From NCBI GenBank assembly GCA_030849465.1, contig JARVLF010000016.1, forward strand, positions 1,054,001 through 1,118,000: DNA of 64,000 nt, given 5' to 3'. Under the pieces are notes generated by a model. The model was not told where the DNA came from and did no database searches. It was given only the letters and a program-made list of their open reading frames with translations. Source of the DNA: Moesziomyces globuligerus. Its lineage: Eukaryota > Basidiomycota > Ustilaginomycetes > Ustilaginales > Ustilaginaceae. Of the stretch, positions 9,812 through 19,735 are shown piece after piece (within the stretch, counting starts at the first letter, position 1; each line of letters starts with the position of its first letter). The translations under genes were made by a program, and so were the position numbers.

Positions 9812-12800
9812 TCATTGCTCCGCTTGACCTGCGCTCTGCTCCGTGGCATCCTCGGGCTTTGTTTCAGCCTTGGGCTCTGACTGTGCCGGAGCGTCCTGGG
9901 CAGCAAAGACCTCATCGACCAATCCAGGCAGGAAGCGCTGGAGTCTATCGTGGGTCAATCGGAACAGCCTATCTCCACCCGCGGGGTCCGCGCCAGCGTC
10001 AAAGAGGCGCGAGGTCTGCATGACGAGGATGACGTTCTTGAGGTTCTCGGGAATCGCCTCTGTGAGCGGATTCCTCCTGCCGGCATTGCCACCGGTGGAA
10101 TTGATCATCCGGTCCATCAGGTCGAGCAAATCGAGCCAGAGCTTTTCAAACTCGTCGCTCTCACCCCGCTCCTCCGGTGCTAGGTGCGGGATGAGGTGCA
10201 GGAAACTCTTGCAGATGAGCGCCGAGGCGCGGATGCGGATCTCGAGCATCCCGCCGTTCTTGTTGGCCGCAGACGGCGGATCGATCTGATACACCTGCGG
10301 CTTGAGCAGCTCCTCGATCAGCGGAAACAGCGTGTGCGTAAACACCACCCCGATCAGCGCACTGCGCGAGGGACGAGCATGCACGTCGGAAACAAGCTCG
10401 TTCGAGAACAGCGCACGTTGGAGCAGAGTGACCGCTGCCGACCGAACGGGCGCATACGCATTGGTCCACTGTCGTGCCAACCCACCCAAAAGCCCTTGCC
10501 AGTACCTGCTCCATGCCGCATCCAACTCTCCGCCCGTCTCTGCTTGCAAAAGCCGCGGAATCTCGCTCTTGAGCGCTTCCAGCACCTCGACAGCCTCAAC
10601 GCCCCGCTCCTGCTGCACCTTCTCCGCATCCGCCATCTCCTTCTTCTCGGTCAGCGTGGTGCGTCGCTGCGGCGTCTCGCGGAGCATCATGTTGCGCCAG
10701 GCGGTGGTGTCGGCGCCGTTGGCAAACTCCACCAACTGCGTCACCGCGGGCATAAAGTTGTCCACCGTCACCTGCTCGCTGCCCGCCTCGGCGCGGGCGG
10801 CGACGGCCATCTTGGTCGCTTCGAACGCCAGCCGGGCCGAGTCGGCGTTGCGCATGTTGGAGTTGTCCGCGATCAGCGCAAACACGAGACTCCACTCGGT
10901 GTGCGAGCGCACAAAGCCGGCGTGGCGCGAGAGCACGTGCGTCAACCCGGCGAGGAGCTGCTTGGAGCCCGAGATGCGGATCTCGACCGGCAGCTCGCGC
11001 AGCAGGTCGAGCGCGAGGAAGATCTGGTCGCGCAGGCTGTCCTCGCCCGCCGCAGCAGCGATGATGCGCAGCAGGGCCGCAACCTCCCGCTCCACCATCA
11101 TCGGATGATACGCCTTGGCATTGCGCAACACCGCCGAGATGTGCTCTGCCACCCATGGCCACGTCTCGGCCACGAGCTGGTTCGGCGAGCTGACGACGAT
11201 CTGCGTCAGCAGCTCCAGCAGGAAGGGCACGCGCGGATCGTACGCCAGCGGCAAACCGGCTCCCGCACCCTGCGATACGGCACCGCCCGCCGCGAGACTG
11301 CTGCTTGACGAGGCAGCCAGCGGTTGGAGCTTGCCGTCCTTGCCGTGCGGCTTGCCGTTGCCGGCACCGTGCGCGCTGCTTGGTGTGGAGGTTCCGTCGG
11401 TGTTCCAGCCGGCCGACTCGCGGAAGAGCACCTTTTCGACAGTCAGCGCCTCGATGAGGAAGCGCAGGTAGTGCACCGCGCACAAGTGCGACTCGGTGCC
11501 GAGCTGGAGCACCTGGTGCCACAGATCCTCGAGGCGACAGCTCGCGATGCAGTCTACCGAGCTCAGCGTCGCCTCGATGTCCTCGGGCGTCGCCTCATAT
11601 GGCGCCGGCTCGTTGGCATTCGAGTACGGGGACAACAGGTACGAAGACAACGTGCTGAACAAGCCCCCGCCCTGTACGCGCGGGTCCTGTGGCGAGGGTC
11701 CCGGGATCTTCTTGGGCTTGAGTGGGATCGGCACGCGACCCTCGGCAAGATCCTCCATGGTCACCATCGACGCCGGCAGCATGCCGTGGGCGAAGAGGTT
11801 CTTGAAGATCTCGAAGACGTCGGTCCAACCGGTGCGGATGGCGTCGACATTGCCGTTGGCGATGGTGAACAGCACGACGGCAGCGAGCTGGCCCTTGAAG
11901 TTGACGCCGAAGCGCGTCGAGAGCGGACTGACGGTGACCATCTGGTTCTCGACTTCGACGGTGGGGTTGCTGGTGAGCGTCTGAGGCACCGAGCTATCCA
12001 ACAGACCCGTAGCACTCGCAAGCGTGTGGACCATAAAGTCAAACACCTCGACGAGGTCGAACTCGGATGCGAGGATGCCGCACTGGCGGATGCCCGAGAT
12101 GGCGCGCTCGACCATATACTCGTCTGCGTACGTCGAGAAGGCGAATGCGATGCTGGATAGCACGGGCTTCCAGCTGGCCTCAAACATGCTGCGGTCAAAA
12201 GCACTGGTGGCGCACGAGACGAGCGTGCCCGCCGTGCGCGAGCGCCGCAGCAGCTCCTTCCACGTGTACTCGAAGCCGAGCGAGCCGGCATGCTCTTCGG
12301 GCATGACGATCTCACGCTTTCGGATGCTCTCGTAGATGGCGCCGGTCAGCTCGAGCTCAAAGTCTTGGCCGCCATTGATACCACGTAGGTTCTTGCGGTA
12401 ATCGTCGACGGTCATGCGACGCTTGTTCTGCGGATTGTGCAGGTCCGTGTTGAGCATGATGATCGAATAGGCCAGAATGAAGACGGCGTCTTCGGTGGCG
12501 ATGCCCTTGGGCTTGGCAGCAAAGTAGGTCTCTGCAAAGGTCTGAGTGATTCGTTCGATCTGTTGCGATTCGCCGGGCAGGCGGAAGCTTTCAAGCATCT
12601 CGCGGAGCGCCTCGGCGGCTGGCTTGTCTTTGAAGTTGAAGAGACGCACAAAGGCCTTGAGCACTTCAATGTTGTCCGGACGGGCAATGTATTCGCCCAC
12701 GAGCTTCTTGTCGAGGCGCGGGCACTTTTTGAGGAAGCGAGCGATGCACTGTTCGCGCGACAGGTTCGAGTCGCCGTAGTCCAGCAGTCCTTCCTTTTCG

Positions 12801-15241
12801 AGGAAGGCAAGACCGTCCTTGGGCTTGGCATTGAAGCGGCTGGCGCCGTCCAGGATGGTAGCTTTTTTGGCCTTCTGCAGCGCGAGTGCTTCCGCCGACT
12901 GTCCGCCGGGCAAAAGCACGCTATTGTCATTCCTGCCGACGTGACCTGTCTCGTGGCGATTGGCGATGGCGGCGACGAATGACAAGAGTGCATCGAGCGC
13001 GAACAGTTGCACGGGGTCCTGCTGGCCCGCGTTCTGCGGGTTGGCCGCGTGAATGCTGCGGCACAAAAAGTGGAGCACGCCCTCGTACATGTTGTCGCAG
13101 TCCGTGTCGCAGTCGTAGTTGACGTAGAGGTCGACCAAATATTCGGCGGAACGCTCTGAGTCGAAGTTGCGGAACAGCAACGAGAGCGTCTCGAGATACA
13201 GTTCCCTTGCCTCGCCCGTCGCGGGGGCCCGCTCGGAAGCCTTTGAGATGGGGGGCGCAGGAGGCGCGGGTGGTGGTGTGGGCTGCTGGAGCTGCTGAGC
13301 CGGCGCGCTGGGATCGGGTGTGCCCGTGCGGCTGATGGCCTCGGCGGCAAGCGCACGGCGGGCGACGCTGTCGAACGATCGCTCGTTCCAGGGTTCAAGC
13401 GCTAGTGGGAAGGTGGGCGCAAGGCGGTCCATGAGGTAGTTGAGGAAGTACTCGTGCTGAAGCTTGAGATGCTCGCGCATGGTCTCAAACAGGGTGGAGA
13501 GCGCGCGCAGGCTGAGCGAGAGCGGGATGGTGTCATCGCTGCGGGCAAGCGCAAAGAGGTACTTGCATGCGGTGTCCTGCATGAGAGCGCGCAGCGAGGG
13601 GAACTCGCCGATGGAGCGACCGGCGGTCTCGAGCAGCGAGGTGAGCATCGACATGCCCAGGCGGCGCATGGTGTTGGTGTGTTGCAGATTATTCGGGTCG
13701 AGGAGCGAGACGATGACGCGGCACACTTCGAGGATGGCCGGGAGTCCGAACGGTTCGATGTGGATGGGCTCCGCTGCAGCCGCCTCGACAGGTGCCGACT
13801 CAGTCGCGGCCAATTCTTCAGCTTGATCCGCGTCGTCCTGAGCGGGGTGAGCCTCGGGCTCGTTTGTGTCTGGCTGATCCGAGGAGGCCGCCGGTTCTGA
13901 TACTGATGTTGTCTGCTCTTGTTCCTCGTCGGGCTGCGCCGCTGCTTCCTGGGCGTCTTCCTCCTCGCCCATTTCGCGGAGCTGGTCGAGCACCTGCGCA
14001 GCAGCCGCGGGGAAAGCGTTGCTGGTGGGATCGGGCATTGTCATGCGGCGGCGCCTCCTTTCGTCGAGCTCTGCATCCTCGCCCACGGGCTCCGCGGCCA
14101 AGGTGGCGTGTTCTGGTTCGGGCTCCCTTCCGTCGGTGCTGGAAGCGAAAAACTCGTCAGCCGAGGGTGGAAGCACAGGCAGGCGGCTGAAGAGCGTGCG
14201 GACCATCGCAGTCATGGACAGCTCTGCAGTCCTACGGAGCACTTCGGAGAGGCGCGTCTGGCAGCACATGGAGAGTCCGGTCTCCATCATCTCGCAGATG
14301 CTGTCGTCGCCGAGGCAGTCTGCGAGCGTGTAGGGACGCCTGGTCTGGTCATCGCCTGCAGGCGCGGCAGCGGCGGGGGGCTGCGTGGGTTCGCAGACGA
14401 GTTCGCGCATGACGGACAGGATACGCACGAGCACGAGCTCATCGGTGGTCGCCTCGGATGCTTCGAAGCGGCAGTGGCTGGTGGCGTGGGCGATTTCGGC
14501 GACGGCGATTTGTGCATCGGGCGCGTCGAGGTCAACGACGCCGTAGACGAGGAACTTGTGCACGGCCTGGAGGGCGGCCGAGGTGACGTGGGCCGAGGTG
14601 CGCGGGCTAAGGATGAGACGGAGGAAGGGCGCGAGGAGCGTGGGCAGCGGGAAGGAGGCAAAGCTAGGGCAGGCGCGGAGCTGGGCCTTGAGCGTAGAAA
14701 AGGCAGTGAGGAGATTGACGGGGTCGTCAGACTTTCCGTCGACGCCGAGGGCGATGCCGAGCCTCCTGGCGGCGGCGGAGGAGGAGGAGGCGGTGTCGGT
14801 GACAGCGCCGCGCTGCATGCCGCGCAACGCGATGCGGGCGCTGGAGCTGGTGCCTACGGATGCAGCGTCGGCTCGCTCTGCGTGCTGGTCATCGGCGGAA
14901 GCATCGGGTCTGCGCTGACGATGAACAGAAGCTTGCGGGATCTGTGCGGCCGAGTAGCTGTACGAGGTGACGCGGGAGAGCGCGGCCGAGGTGGTCGCAT
15001 TCCACCTCGTCGCCTTGCGCATCGTCGAGGTGACGGAAGCGATCTCGGAGAGCACAAGATGAAGCTTGTGCGCCTGAAGTCCAGCAACGTCGTGTCGGAC
15101 GGGCGGTCGGGCGCGGCGACCTCCATCTTGAGGGGTAGCGAGGCCCGTAGGAACGTGCGAGGAGCGACGATGGCCCGAGGGTGTGTGCGTCCGTGAGGCG
15201 GCGGCACTGCCCGGCGACGACAGCGGTTGCGGGACCACCAT
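9812..15241 (-). CDS. GEA1: Sec7-domain Arf guanine-nucleotide exchange factor, Gea/GBF1 type
   Basis: An 1809-residue protein that should load Arf GTPases with GTP at the early Golgi for COPI coat formation. The frame continues upstream, but MVVPQPLSSPG is the first real ATG and has a purine at -3. Seen: N-terminal dimerisation/HUS-like region with VNYDCDTDCDNMYEG and a long acidic, Pro/Glu-rich insert (about 390-500). The Sec7 domain spans about 800-987, starting FNAKPKDGLAFLEKEG, with the catalytic glutamate in FRLPGES near 889 and VFILAYSIIMLNTDLHNP. It ends NLRGINGGQDF and KREIVMPEEHAG, which match Gea/GBF1 better than Sec7/BIG proteins. HDS-type helical repeats follow to the C-terminus. 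No intron is needed. Brefeldin A sensitivity cannot be read with certainty from the sequence. Confidence 0.93.
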   Translation of the reverse strand: MVVPQPLSSPGSAAASRTHTPSGHRRSSHVPTGLATPQDGGRRARPPVRHDVAGLQAHKLHLVLSEIASVTSTMRKATRWNATTSAALSRVTSYSYSAAQIPQASVHRQRRPDASADDQHAERADAASVGTSSSARIALRGMQRGAVTDTASSSSAAARRLGIALGVDGKSDDPVNLLTAFSTLKAQLRACPSFASFPLPTLLAPFLRLILSPRTSAHVTSAALQAVHKFLVYGVVDLDAPDAQIAVAEIAHATSHCRFEASEATTDELVLVRILSVMRELVCEPTQPPAAAAPAGDDQTRRPYTLADCLGDDSICEMMETGLSMCCQTRLSEVLRRTAELSMTAMVRTLFSRLPVLPPSADEFFASSTDGREPEPEHATLAAEPVGEDAELDERRRRRMTMPDPTSNAFPAAAAQVLDQLREMGEEEDAQEAAAQPDEEQEQTTSVSEPAASSDQPDTNEPEAHPAQDDADQAEELAATESAPVEAAAAEPIHIEPFGLPAILEVCRVIVSLLDPNNLQHTNTMRRLGMSMLTSLLETAGRSIGEFPSLRALMQDTACKYLFALARSDDTIPLSLSLRALSTLFETMREHLKLQHEYFLNYLMDRLAPTFPLALEPWNERSFDSVARRALAAEAISRTGTPDPSAPAQQLQQPTPPPAPPAPPISKASERAPATGEARELYLETLSLLFRNFDSERSAEYLVDLYVNYDCDTDCDNMYEGVLHFLCRSIHAANPQNAGQQDPVQLFALDALLSFVAAIANRHETGHVGRNDNSVLLPGGQSAEALALQKAKKATILDGASRFNAKPKDGLAFLEKEGLLDYGDSNLSREQCIARFLKKCPRLDKKLVGEYIARPDNIEVLKAFVRLFNFKDKPAAEALREMLESFRLPGESQQIERITQTFAETYFAAKPKGIATEDAVFILAYSIIMLNTDLHNPQNKRRMTVDDYRKNLRGINGGQDFELELTGAIYESIRKREIVMPEEHAGSLGFEYTWKELLRRSRTAGTLVSCATSAFDRSMFEASWKPVLSSIAFAFSTYADEYMVERAISGIRQCGILASEFDLVEVFDFMVHTLASATGLLDSSVPQTLTSNPTVEVENQMVTVSPLSTRFGVNFKGQLAAVVLFTIANGNVDAIRTGWTDVFEIFKNLFAHGMLPASMVTMEDLAEGRVPIPLKPKKIPGPSPQDPRVQGGGLFSTLSSYLLSPYSNANEPAPYEATPEDIEATLSSVDCIASCRLEDLWHQVLQLGTESHLCAVHYLRFLIEALTVEKVLFRESAGWNTDGTSTPSSAHGAGNGKPHGKDGKLQPLAASSSSSLAAGGAVSQGAGAGLPLAYDPRVPFLLELLTQIVVSSPNQLVAETWPWVAEHISAVLRNAKAYHPMMVEREVAALLRIIAAAAGEDSLRDQIFLALDLLRELPVEIRISGSKQLLAGLTHVLSRHAGFVRSHTEWSLVFALIADNSNMRNADSARLAFEATKMAVAARAEAGSEQVTVDNFMPAVTQLVEFANGADTTAWRNMMLRETPQRRTTLTEKKEMADAEKVQQERGVEAVEVLEALKSEIPRLLQAETGGELDAAWSRYWQGLLGGLARQWTNAYAPVRSAAVTLLQRALFSNELVSDVHARPSRSALIGVVFTHTLFPLIEELLKPQVYQIDPPSAANKNGGMLEIRIRASALICKSFLHLIPHLAPEERGESDEFEKLWLDLLDLMDRMINSTGGNAGRRNPLTEAIPENLKNVILVMQTSRLFDAGADPAGGDRLFRLTHDRLQRFLPGLVDEVFAAQDAPAQSEPKAETKPEDATEQSAGQAEQ

Positions 15242-15715
15242 CTTGTGTCGCGGAAGCAAAGGTCGAGCACGTCTATCGAGTACTGACGCGAATGTGGTCG
15301 GCACGCTGAAGTGCAGTGATGTAGTGAAGAATGGTGAACGAGGATGATACCGGTGCGATCAGTCACAGTTGGCTCGCCTCACACAGAGACCAACACGTCT
15401 GACCGCCAGCTCATTCTGTGATTCTCGCCCCGCGCCAAGTTGTGCAGTACGGCGCACACGCCAACTTCTGCAGCTTGCGCTCTTTGTTCTGAAACTTCAC
15501 TTTTGTGAGATTGCGAAAAAGCCTCGCCAGGAAAGATCGCCCAAATCAAGATTGGATCTGCCGATCTGTCATTTTACGCGCCCGCTGTACCACCATCAAT
15601 ACCATGTCATTGCCTCGCACCAGACTCGCACAGACAGGATGAGTCGACAAGAGTTTCATTTCAGCTAGAACAAGAGGACAGTCACGTCGCTGGGACGGTT
15701 ACCGCTGATCTGCCC
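15242..15715. promoter_or_regulatory. Arf-GEF promoter and SDH1 3' region
   Basis: 474 bases between the Arf-GEF start and the SDH1 stop, both on the minus strand. It should contain SDH1 transcript end signals and the Arf-GEF promoter. It is less GC-rich than the genes. No further feature is seen. Confidence 0.45.
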
Positions 15716-17677
15716 TTAGTACTGGCGCTTGAAGGGCGGCACGGGCTTGCACTCCGCCTCGTCAAGCGTCGTGTTGATAACACCACGGTAATCGAGCTTC
15801 ACCTTGTCTCCGGTGCCCTCGTGCTGCCAGGAAAGCGTGTGTCGCATCCATTCATCATCGTTCCTCTCAGGATAGTCCTCACGTGCGTGAGCGCCTCTGC
15901 TTTCCTTACGAGCGGCGGCGGAGTGCATGGTCTGGGCGGCACAGGTGAGGAGGTTCTTGAGCTCGAGGGTCTCGACGAGGTCCGAGTTCCAGATCATGGA
16001 GCGGTCCTGGATCGACACTTGGGGGAAGCTGTCGAAGACCTTGTCGATCTTCTGGACACCCTCGTCGAGCGTCTTCTGGGTACGGAAGACGGCGGCGTCG
16101 GACTGCATGACACGCTGCATGTCGTTGCGGATGTCGGCGGTGGACTTGGAGCCGTTGGCGTTGCGCGCCCAGTCGAGGTCGTTGATCGACTTGGCGCCAG
16201 CGTCGCCCTTGAGCTCCTTGTGAGGCTTGCCGGGCGAGAGGTTCTCCTTGATGTGGTTGGCGCAGGCACGACCGAAGACGACAATGTCGAGCAGCGAGTT
16301 GGCACCCAGACGGTTGGCGCCGTGCACCGACACACAGGCGGTCTCGCCGGCAGCGTAGAGACCCGGCACGACCTTGTCCTCGCCGTTGGGGCCCTTGGTG
16401 ATCACCTCACCGGTGTACTTGGTGGGGATACCGCCCATGTTGTAGTGAACCGTGGGCAGGACGGGGATGGGCTCCTTGGTCACGTCGACACCGGCAAAGA
16501 TGGCGGCGGTCTCCGAGATACCGGGGAGACGCTCGTGGAGGACCTCGGGGGGCAGGTGCGAGAGCTGGAGGTAGATGTGGTCCTTCTCGGGACCGACACC
16601 GCGGCCCTCGCGGATCTCGATGGTCATGGATCGCGAGACGACGTCACGCGAGGCAAGGTCCTTGGCGGTGGGAGCGTATCGCTCCATGAATCGCTCGCCC
16701 TCAGAGTTGAGCAGGTATCCACCCTCACCGCGCGAGCCCTCGGTGATGAGGCAGCCGGCGCCGTAGATACCGGTGGGGTGGAACTGGACGAACTCGAGGT
16801 CCTGGAGGGGGAGGCCGGCACGCGAGACCATGGCCATACCGTCACCAGTGCAGGTGTGGGCCGAGGTGGCCGAGAAGTAGGCACGGCCGTAACCGCCGGT
16901 GGCGAGGACGGTCTTGTGGGCGCGGAAGCGGTGGATGGTGCCGTCCTCCATGTTGAGGGCGGTGACACCGACGCACTCGCCGTCCTCCATGATGAGGTCG
17001 AGGGCAAAGTACTCGATGAAGAAGTTGGTGTTGTGGCGGAGCGACTGGCCGTAGAGGGTGTGAAGCATGGCGTGGCCGGTTCGGTCGGCGGCGGCGGCAC
17101 ATCGGTAGGCCTGGCCACCCTTGCCGTAGTTGAGCGACTGACCACCAAAGGCACGCTGGTAGATCTTGCCGTCCTTTGTACGCGAGAAGGGGAGACCGAA
17201 GTGCTCGAGCTCGATGACGGTGCGGGGAGCCTCACGGCACATGTAGTGGATGGCGTCCTGGTCACCGAGCCAGTCGGAGCCCTTGACGGTGTCGTACATG
17301 TGCCATCGCCAGTCGTCCTCGGTCATGTTGCCGAGCGCGGCGTTGATACCGCCCTGGGCGGCGACGGTGTGAGAGCGGGTAGGGAAGAGCTTGGTGATGC
17401 AGGCGGTGTTGAGACCGGCCTCGGCGAGACCGAAGGCGGCACGGAGACCGGAACCACCAGCACCGACGACGATGGCGTCGTACTCGTGGTCGATCACGGG
17501 GTAGCCCTTGGCGGCATCAAGCGGACGAGCGGCCTCCTTGGCGCGGAGAGGCTGTGAGGCGATGATGCGGGAAGCCGAGGCGGTGGAGTGGAAGCCGGCG
17601 AGGCGCTGCGAGGGCGCGGCCAAGCTGGACGAAGGCGCACGCGCGACGGCGCGCGAGAGCGACCTTCCGAAGATCAT
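15716..17677 (-). CDS. SDH1: Succinate dehydrogenase flavoprotein subunit, mitochondrial
   Basis: A 653-residue precursor. It oxidises succinate to fumarate on covalent FAD in respiratory complex II, linking the TCA cycle to ubiquinone. The first about 50 residues are Arg/Ser/Ala-rich without acidic residues ([18 protein letters not shown]), a good mitochondrial presequence. Seen: the FAD-binding GAGGSG at 72-77; [16 protein letters not shown] with the flavin-linking histidine H103; [37 protein letters not shown] with the active-site Arg; [19 protein letters not shown]; and the C-terminal ending [10 protein letters not shown]. All catalytic signatures are intact and the length is normal. It lies head-to-head with KTI12 across 891 bases. 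The strand opposite carries a long open frame that is only a by-product of codon bias. Confidence 0.98.
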   Translation of the reverse strand: MIFGRSLSRAVARAPSSSLAAPSQRLAGFHSTASASRIIASQPLRAKEAARPLDAAKGYPVIDHEYDAIVVGAGGSGLRAAFGLAEAGLNTACITKLFPTRSHTVAAQGGINAALGNMTEDDWRWHMYDTVKGSDWLGDQDAIHYMCREAPRTVIELEHFGLPFSRTKDGKIYQRAFGGQSLNYGKGGQAYRCAAAADRTGHAMLHTLYGQSLRHNTNFFIEYFALDLIMEDGECVGVTALNMEDGTIHRFRAHKTVLATGGYGRAYFSATSAHTCTGDGMAMVSRAGLPLQDLEFVQFHPTGIYGAGCLITEGSRGEGGYLLNSEGERFMERYAPTAKDLASRDVVSRSMTIEIREGRGVGPEKDHIYLQLSHLPPEVLHERLPGISETAAIFAGVDVTKEPIPVLPTVHYNMGGIPTKYTGEVITKGPNGEDKVVPGLYAAGETACVSVHGANRLGANSLLDIVVFGRACANHIKENLSPGKPHKELKGDAGAKSINDLDWARNANGSKSTADIRNDMQRVMQSDAAVFRTQKTLDEGVQKIDKVFDSFPQVSIQDRSMIWNSDLVETLELKNLLTCAAQTMHSAAARKESRGAHAREDYPERNDDEWMRHTLSWQHEGTGDKVKLDYRGVINTTLDEAECKPVPPFKRQY

Positions 17678-18568
17678 GATGAAGATGTGCTAGAGTGCTG
17701 ACAGAGTCGATGCGATGATGAAAGAGTAGCACACTCTTTGATAAGGCGAGGGAGGGGGAGATGGTGGTAGGCTAGGTGGAAGGTGGAGAGAACAAGGGTA
17801 GCACAAACGGGATGGACCGGCGACACTCTGACGGAGCGTGGCGCGCGCGATGTGTGGGCACAGAGGGACGAGCAGCAGTAGACGGGCGATGAGCTAACTT
17901 GAGCGAGCCCCACCAGCACTGGCTTCTGCCTGCGGGGCAAACACGGCAAGGACAGACCCACACGCGCGGCGAGCGCTCTTCGCTTTACATCGCACGTCCT
18001 GCTCGCTGTCATTCGAGCAAAGCTAGGCATTCACTGTGTGGCCGGCGAGCGACGGAAAATGCACATTGCGCTCTGCTGTTGCGGATGTCTCCCTGGCTCA
18101 TCTGTGTGAAATGCGCACGCGCTGATTCGCACAAGGCTCCTTGTGTAAGCCGAGGTGTGTACAGTATTTCAAGCAGCCTTTGCTCTTTCTATTCACCATT
18201 TGCCCAGTCGAACAAGTCAGGCGCGCGGAAGAAAGTGTGAATGAGGGCCTGCTCTGCGCGCCTAAGCTGACCCTCCTGCCTGTCGCTTTGGTAATCGCGC
18301 CTGCGAGGCTCCAAATTCGAATCCCGTCCATTTCCGTAGATCGCCTACGCAGGCCGTCGCCACATTGCGCTCAGACTTGCTCTTTTTTTCGAGCCTGTCC
18401 AACCGCGTTGATCCGGCTTATACCGAGCGAACAGGCTCTCAACTGTTAGACTTTGGTTCTTATGTCATCATGACACCGACACAATCCAGGGTCCAGCTCA
18501 AGAAGAAATCATGTACTGACATGGGCCGGATAGCAAAGCCTGAGGCTCTCGTTTTACACACAACAATC
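17678..18568. promoter_or_regulatory. Divergent intergenic region, SDH1 / KTI12
   Basis: 891 bases between divergent start codons. The frame of KTI12 is open for 68 codons upstream of the chosen ATG, but these residues lack similarity to the family. A stretch near 18309-18323 contains a T-loop-like TTCGAATCC but no tRNA fold around it. Otherwise nothing recognised. Confidence 0.45.
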
Positions 18569-19630
18569 ATGGCGCTGATCATAGTCTCAGGACTGGCGTC
18601 TTCGGGGCGGTCGACCCGCTCCGAACAGATCAAGGAGGATTTCGAGCGGCGCATCCAGGACGCAGCTTCGTCAGCCTCGTCTTCGGCGCAGCCTCTGCCC
18701 AACCGCATCGTGGTGGTTTCCGACCACGATATCCACGTTTCTCGTGCCGCCTACGCTTCGCAGCGCACCGAAAAGCCAGCACGCGCATCCTACCTCTCTG
18801 CAGTCACACGTGCGCTTGGCAAAGATACCATCGTGATCGCCGACGGGGGTGCAGGTCTCAACATCAAGGGGTTCCGCTACCAGCTCTGGTGCGCCGCGCG
18901 CGAGGTCGGCGTCCGCTGCCTCTCCGTCCACGTCCACGCACCTCCCGCTGTTTGCAGATTCTGGAATTCGAGACGAAGGACGCAAATAGGCGAGAAGGAC
19001 AGCTACGATGATGAGACGCTGGACAGTCTTCTCATGCGTTTTGAGGAACCTAACGCAATGACCCGGTGGGATTCTCCCCTCTTCGTCGTCCCGACCACCC
19101 TGTCCAATCCAGCGGACAAGACCGTAGACGAGGATCAGCTGGTGGTAGATCCGGTGCCGATGGACGAGATCTGGAACGCGGCCGTGCTCGGTGCCGTTAG
19201 CAAGGCGCCTGAAGTCGTGGCACCTACTCGCTCGACCACAGCCAACTACCTCTCGCTCCTCGAATCGTCCACCCAGGCCGTCGTCTCTTCGATCCTGCAG
19301 CACCAGTCATCGCTCGGCTTGCAACCTGGCACACCGGTCCCCATCACACACGAGAGCTTTGCCGGCACGAGGTTAGAGTTCACTCCGCCAAGCGACAAGC
19401 CCGTCACGCTCGCATCGCTCCAGAGGATCCGACGCCAGTTTGTCCGCATGCACAGCTCCGGCTCCGCACAGATCAACCAGCTCGGCAACGCTGCCCGCTC
19501 CGAAGGCGTCCATTTCAGCCTCACCTCGTCCACACAACAGACTTCCAACCACACCGGCTCGCAAGAGCCACAGTCCACCGAAGCGGCCATCGCCAAGCGC
19601 TTCCTCGCCTTCCTTCAAACCGCACTCTGA
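18569..19630 (+). CDS. KTI12: KTI12-like Elongator accessory factor, variant P-loop
   Basis: A 353-residue protein. Kti12 is a P-loop NTPase related to the tRNA-Sec kinase PSTK; it acts with the Elongator complex in wobble-uridine modification of tRNA. The start is the ATG of MALIIVSGLASSGRSTR because the family begins with a strand leading straight into the P-loop. Seen: the P-loop reads GLASSGRST (residues 8-16), with arginine (R14) where the family has the Walker A lysine; IVIADGGAGLNIKGFRYQLWC in place of the usual short D-S-x-N-Y-I-K-G-F-R-Y-x-L segment, two residues longer and lacking the Tyr; PAVCRFWNSRR, the conserved C-x-x-W-N motif; MRFEEPNAMTRWDSPLF, the conserved 'fE.P....RWDsPLf'. 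The C-terminal half (about 230-353) is the helical tRNA-binding-type region. Identity is secure; nucleotide hydrolysis is in doubt. Confidence 0.92.
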   Translation: MALIIVSGLASSGRSTRSEQIKEDFERRIQDAASSASSSAQPLPNRIVVVSDHDIHVSRAAYASQRTEKPARASYLSAVTRALGKDTIVIADGGAGLNIKGFRYQLWCAAREVGVRCLSVHVHAPPAVCRFWNSRRRTQIGEKDSYDDETLDSLLMRFEEPNAMTRWDSPLFVVPTTLSNPADKTVDEDQLVVDPVPMDEIWNAAVLGAVSKAPEVVAPTRSTTANYLSLLESSTQAVVSSILQHQSSLGLQPGTPVPITHESFAGTRLEFTPPSDKPVTLASLQRIRRQFVRMHSSGSAQINQLGNAARSEGVHFSLTSSTQQTSNHTGSQEPQSTEAAIAKRFLAFLQTAL

Positions 19631-19735
19631 CGATGCCTAGTCGTTCTTCCACGCCCAGCCTGGGCCTCGTGTATTTGTATTTCCTTCATCAGGATCCATT
19701 GCATCGACCTGGTAGACCTTGCCAGCGAAAAGACA

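Noticed and set aside
15821..17557. 578-codon open frame on the plus strand
   Set aside because: Antisense to SDH1; Gly/Val/Glu-rich mirror of the sense codons.
18290..18345. Possible tRNA because of TTCGAATCC
   Set aside because: Bases around it do not form a T stem, and no acceptor, D or anticodon arm can be paired.
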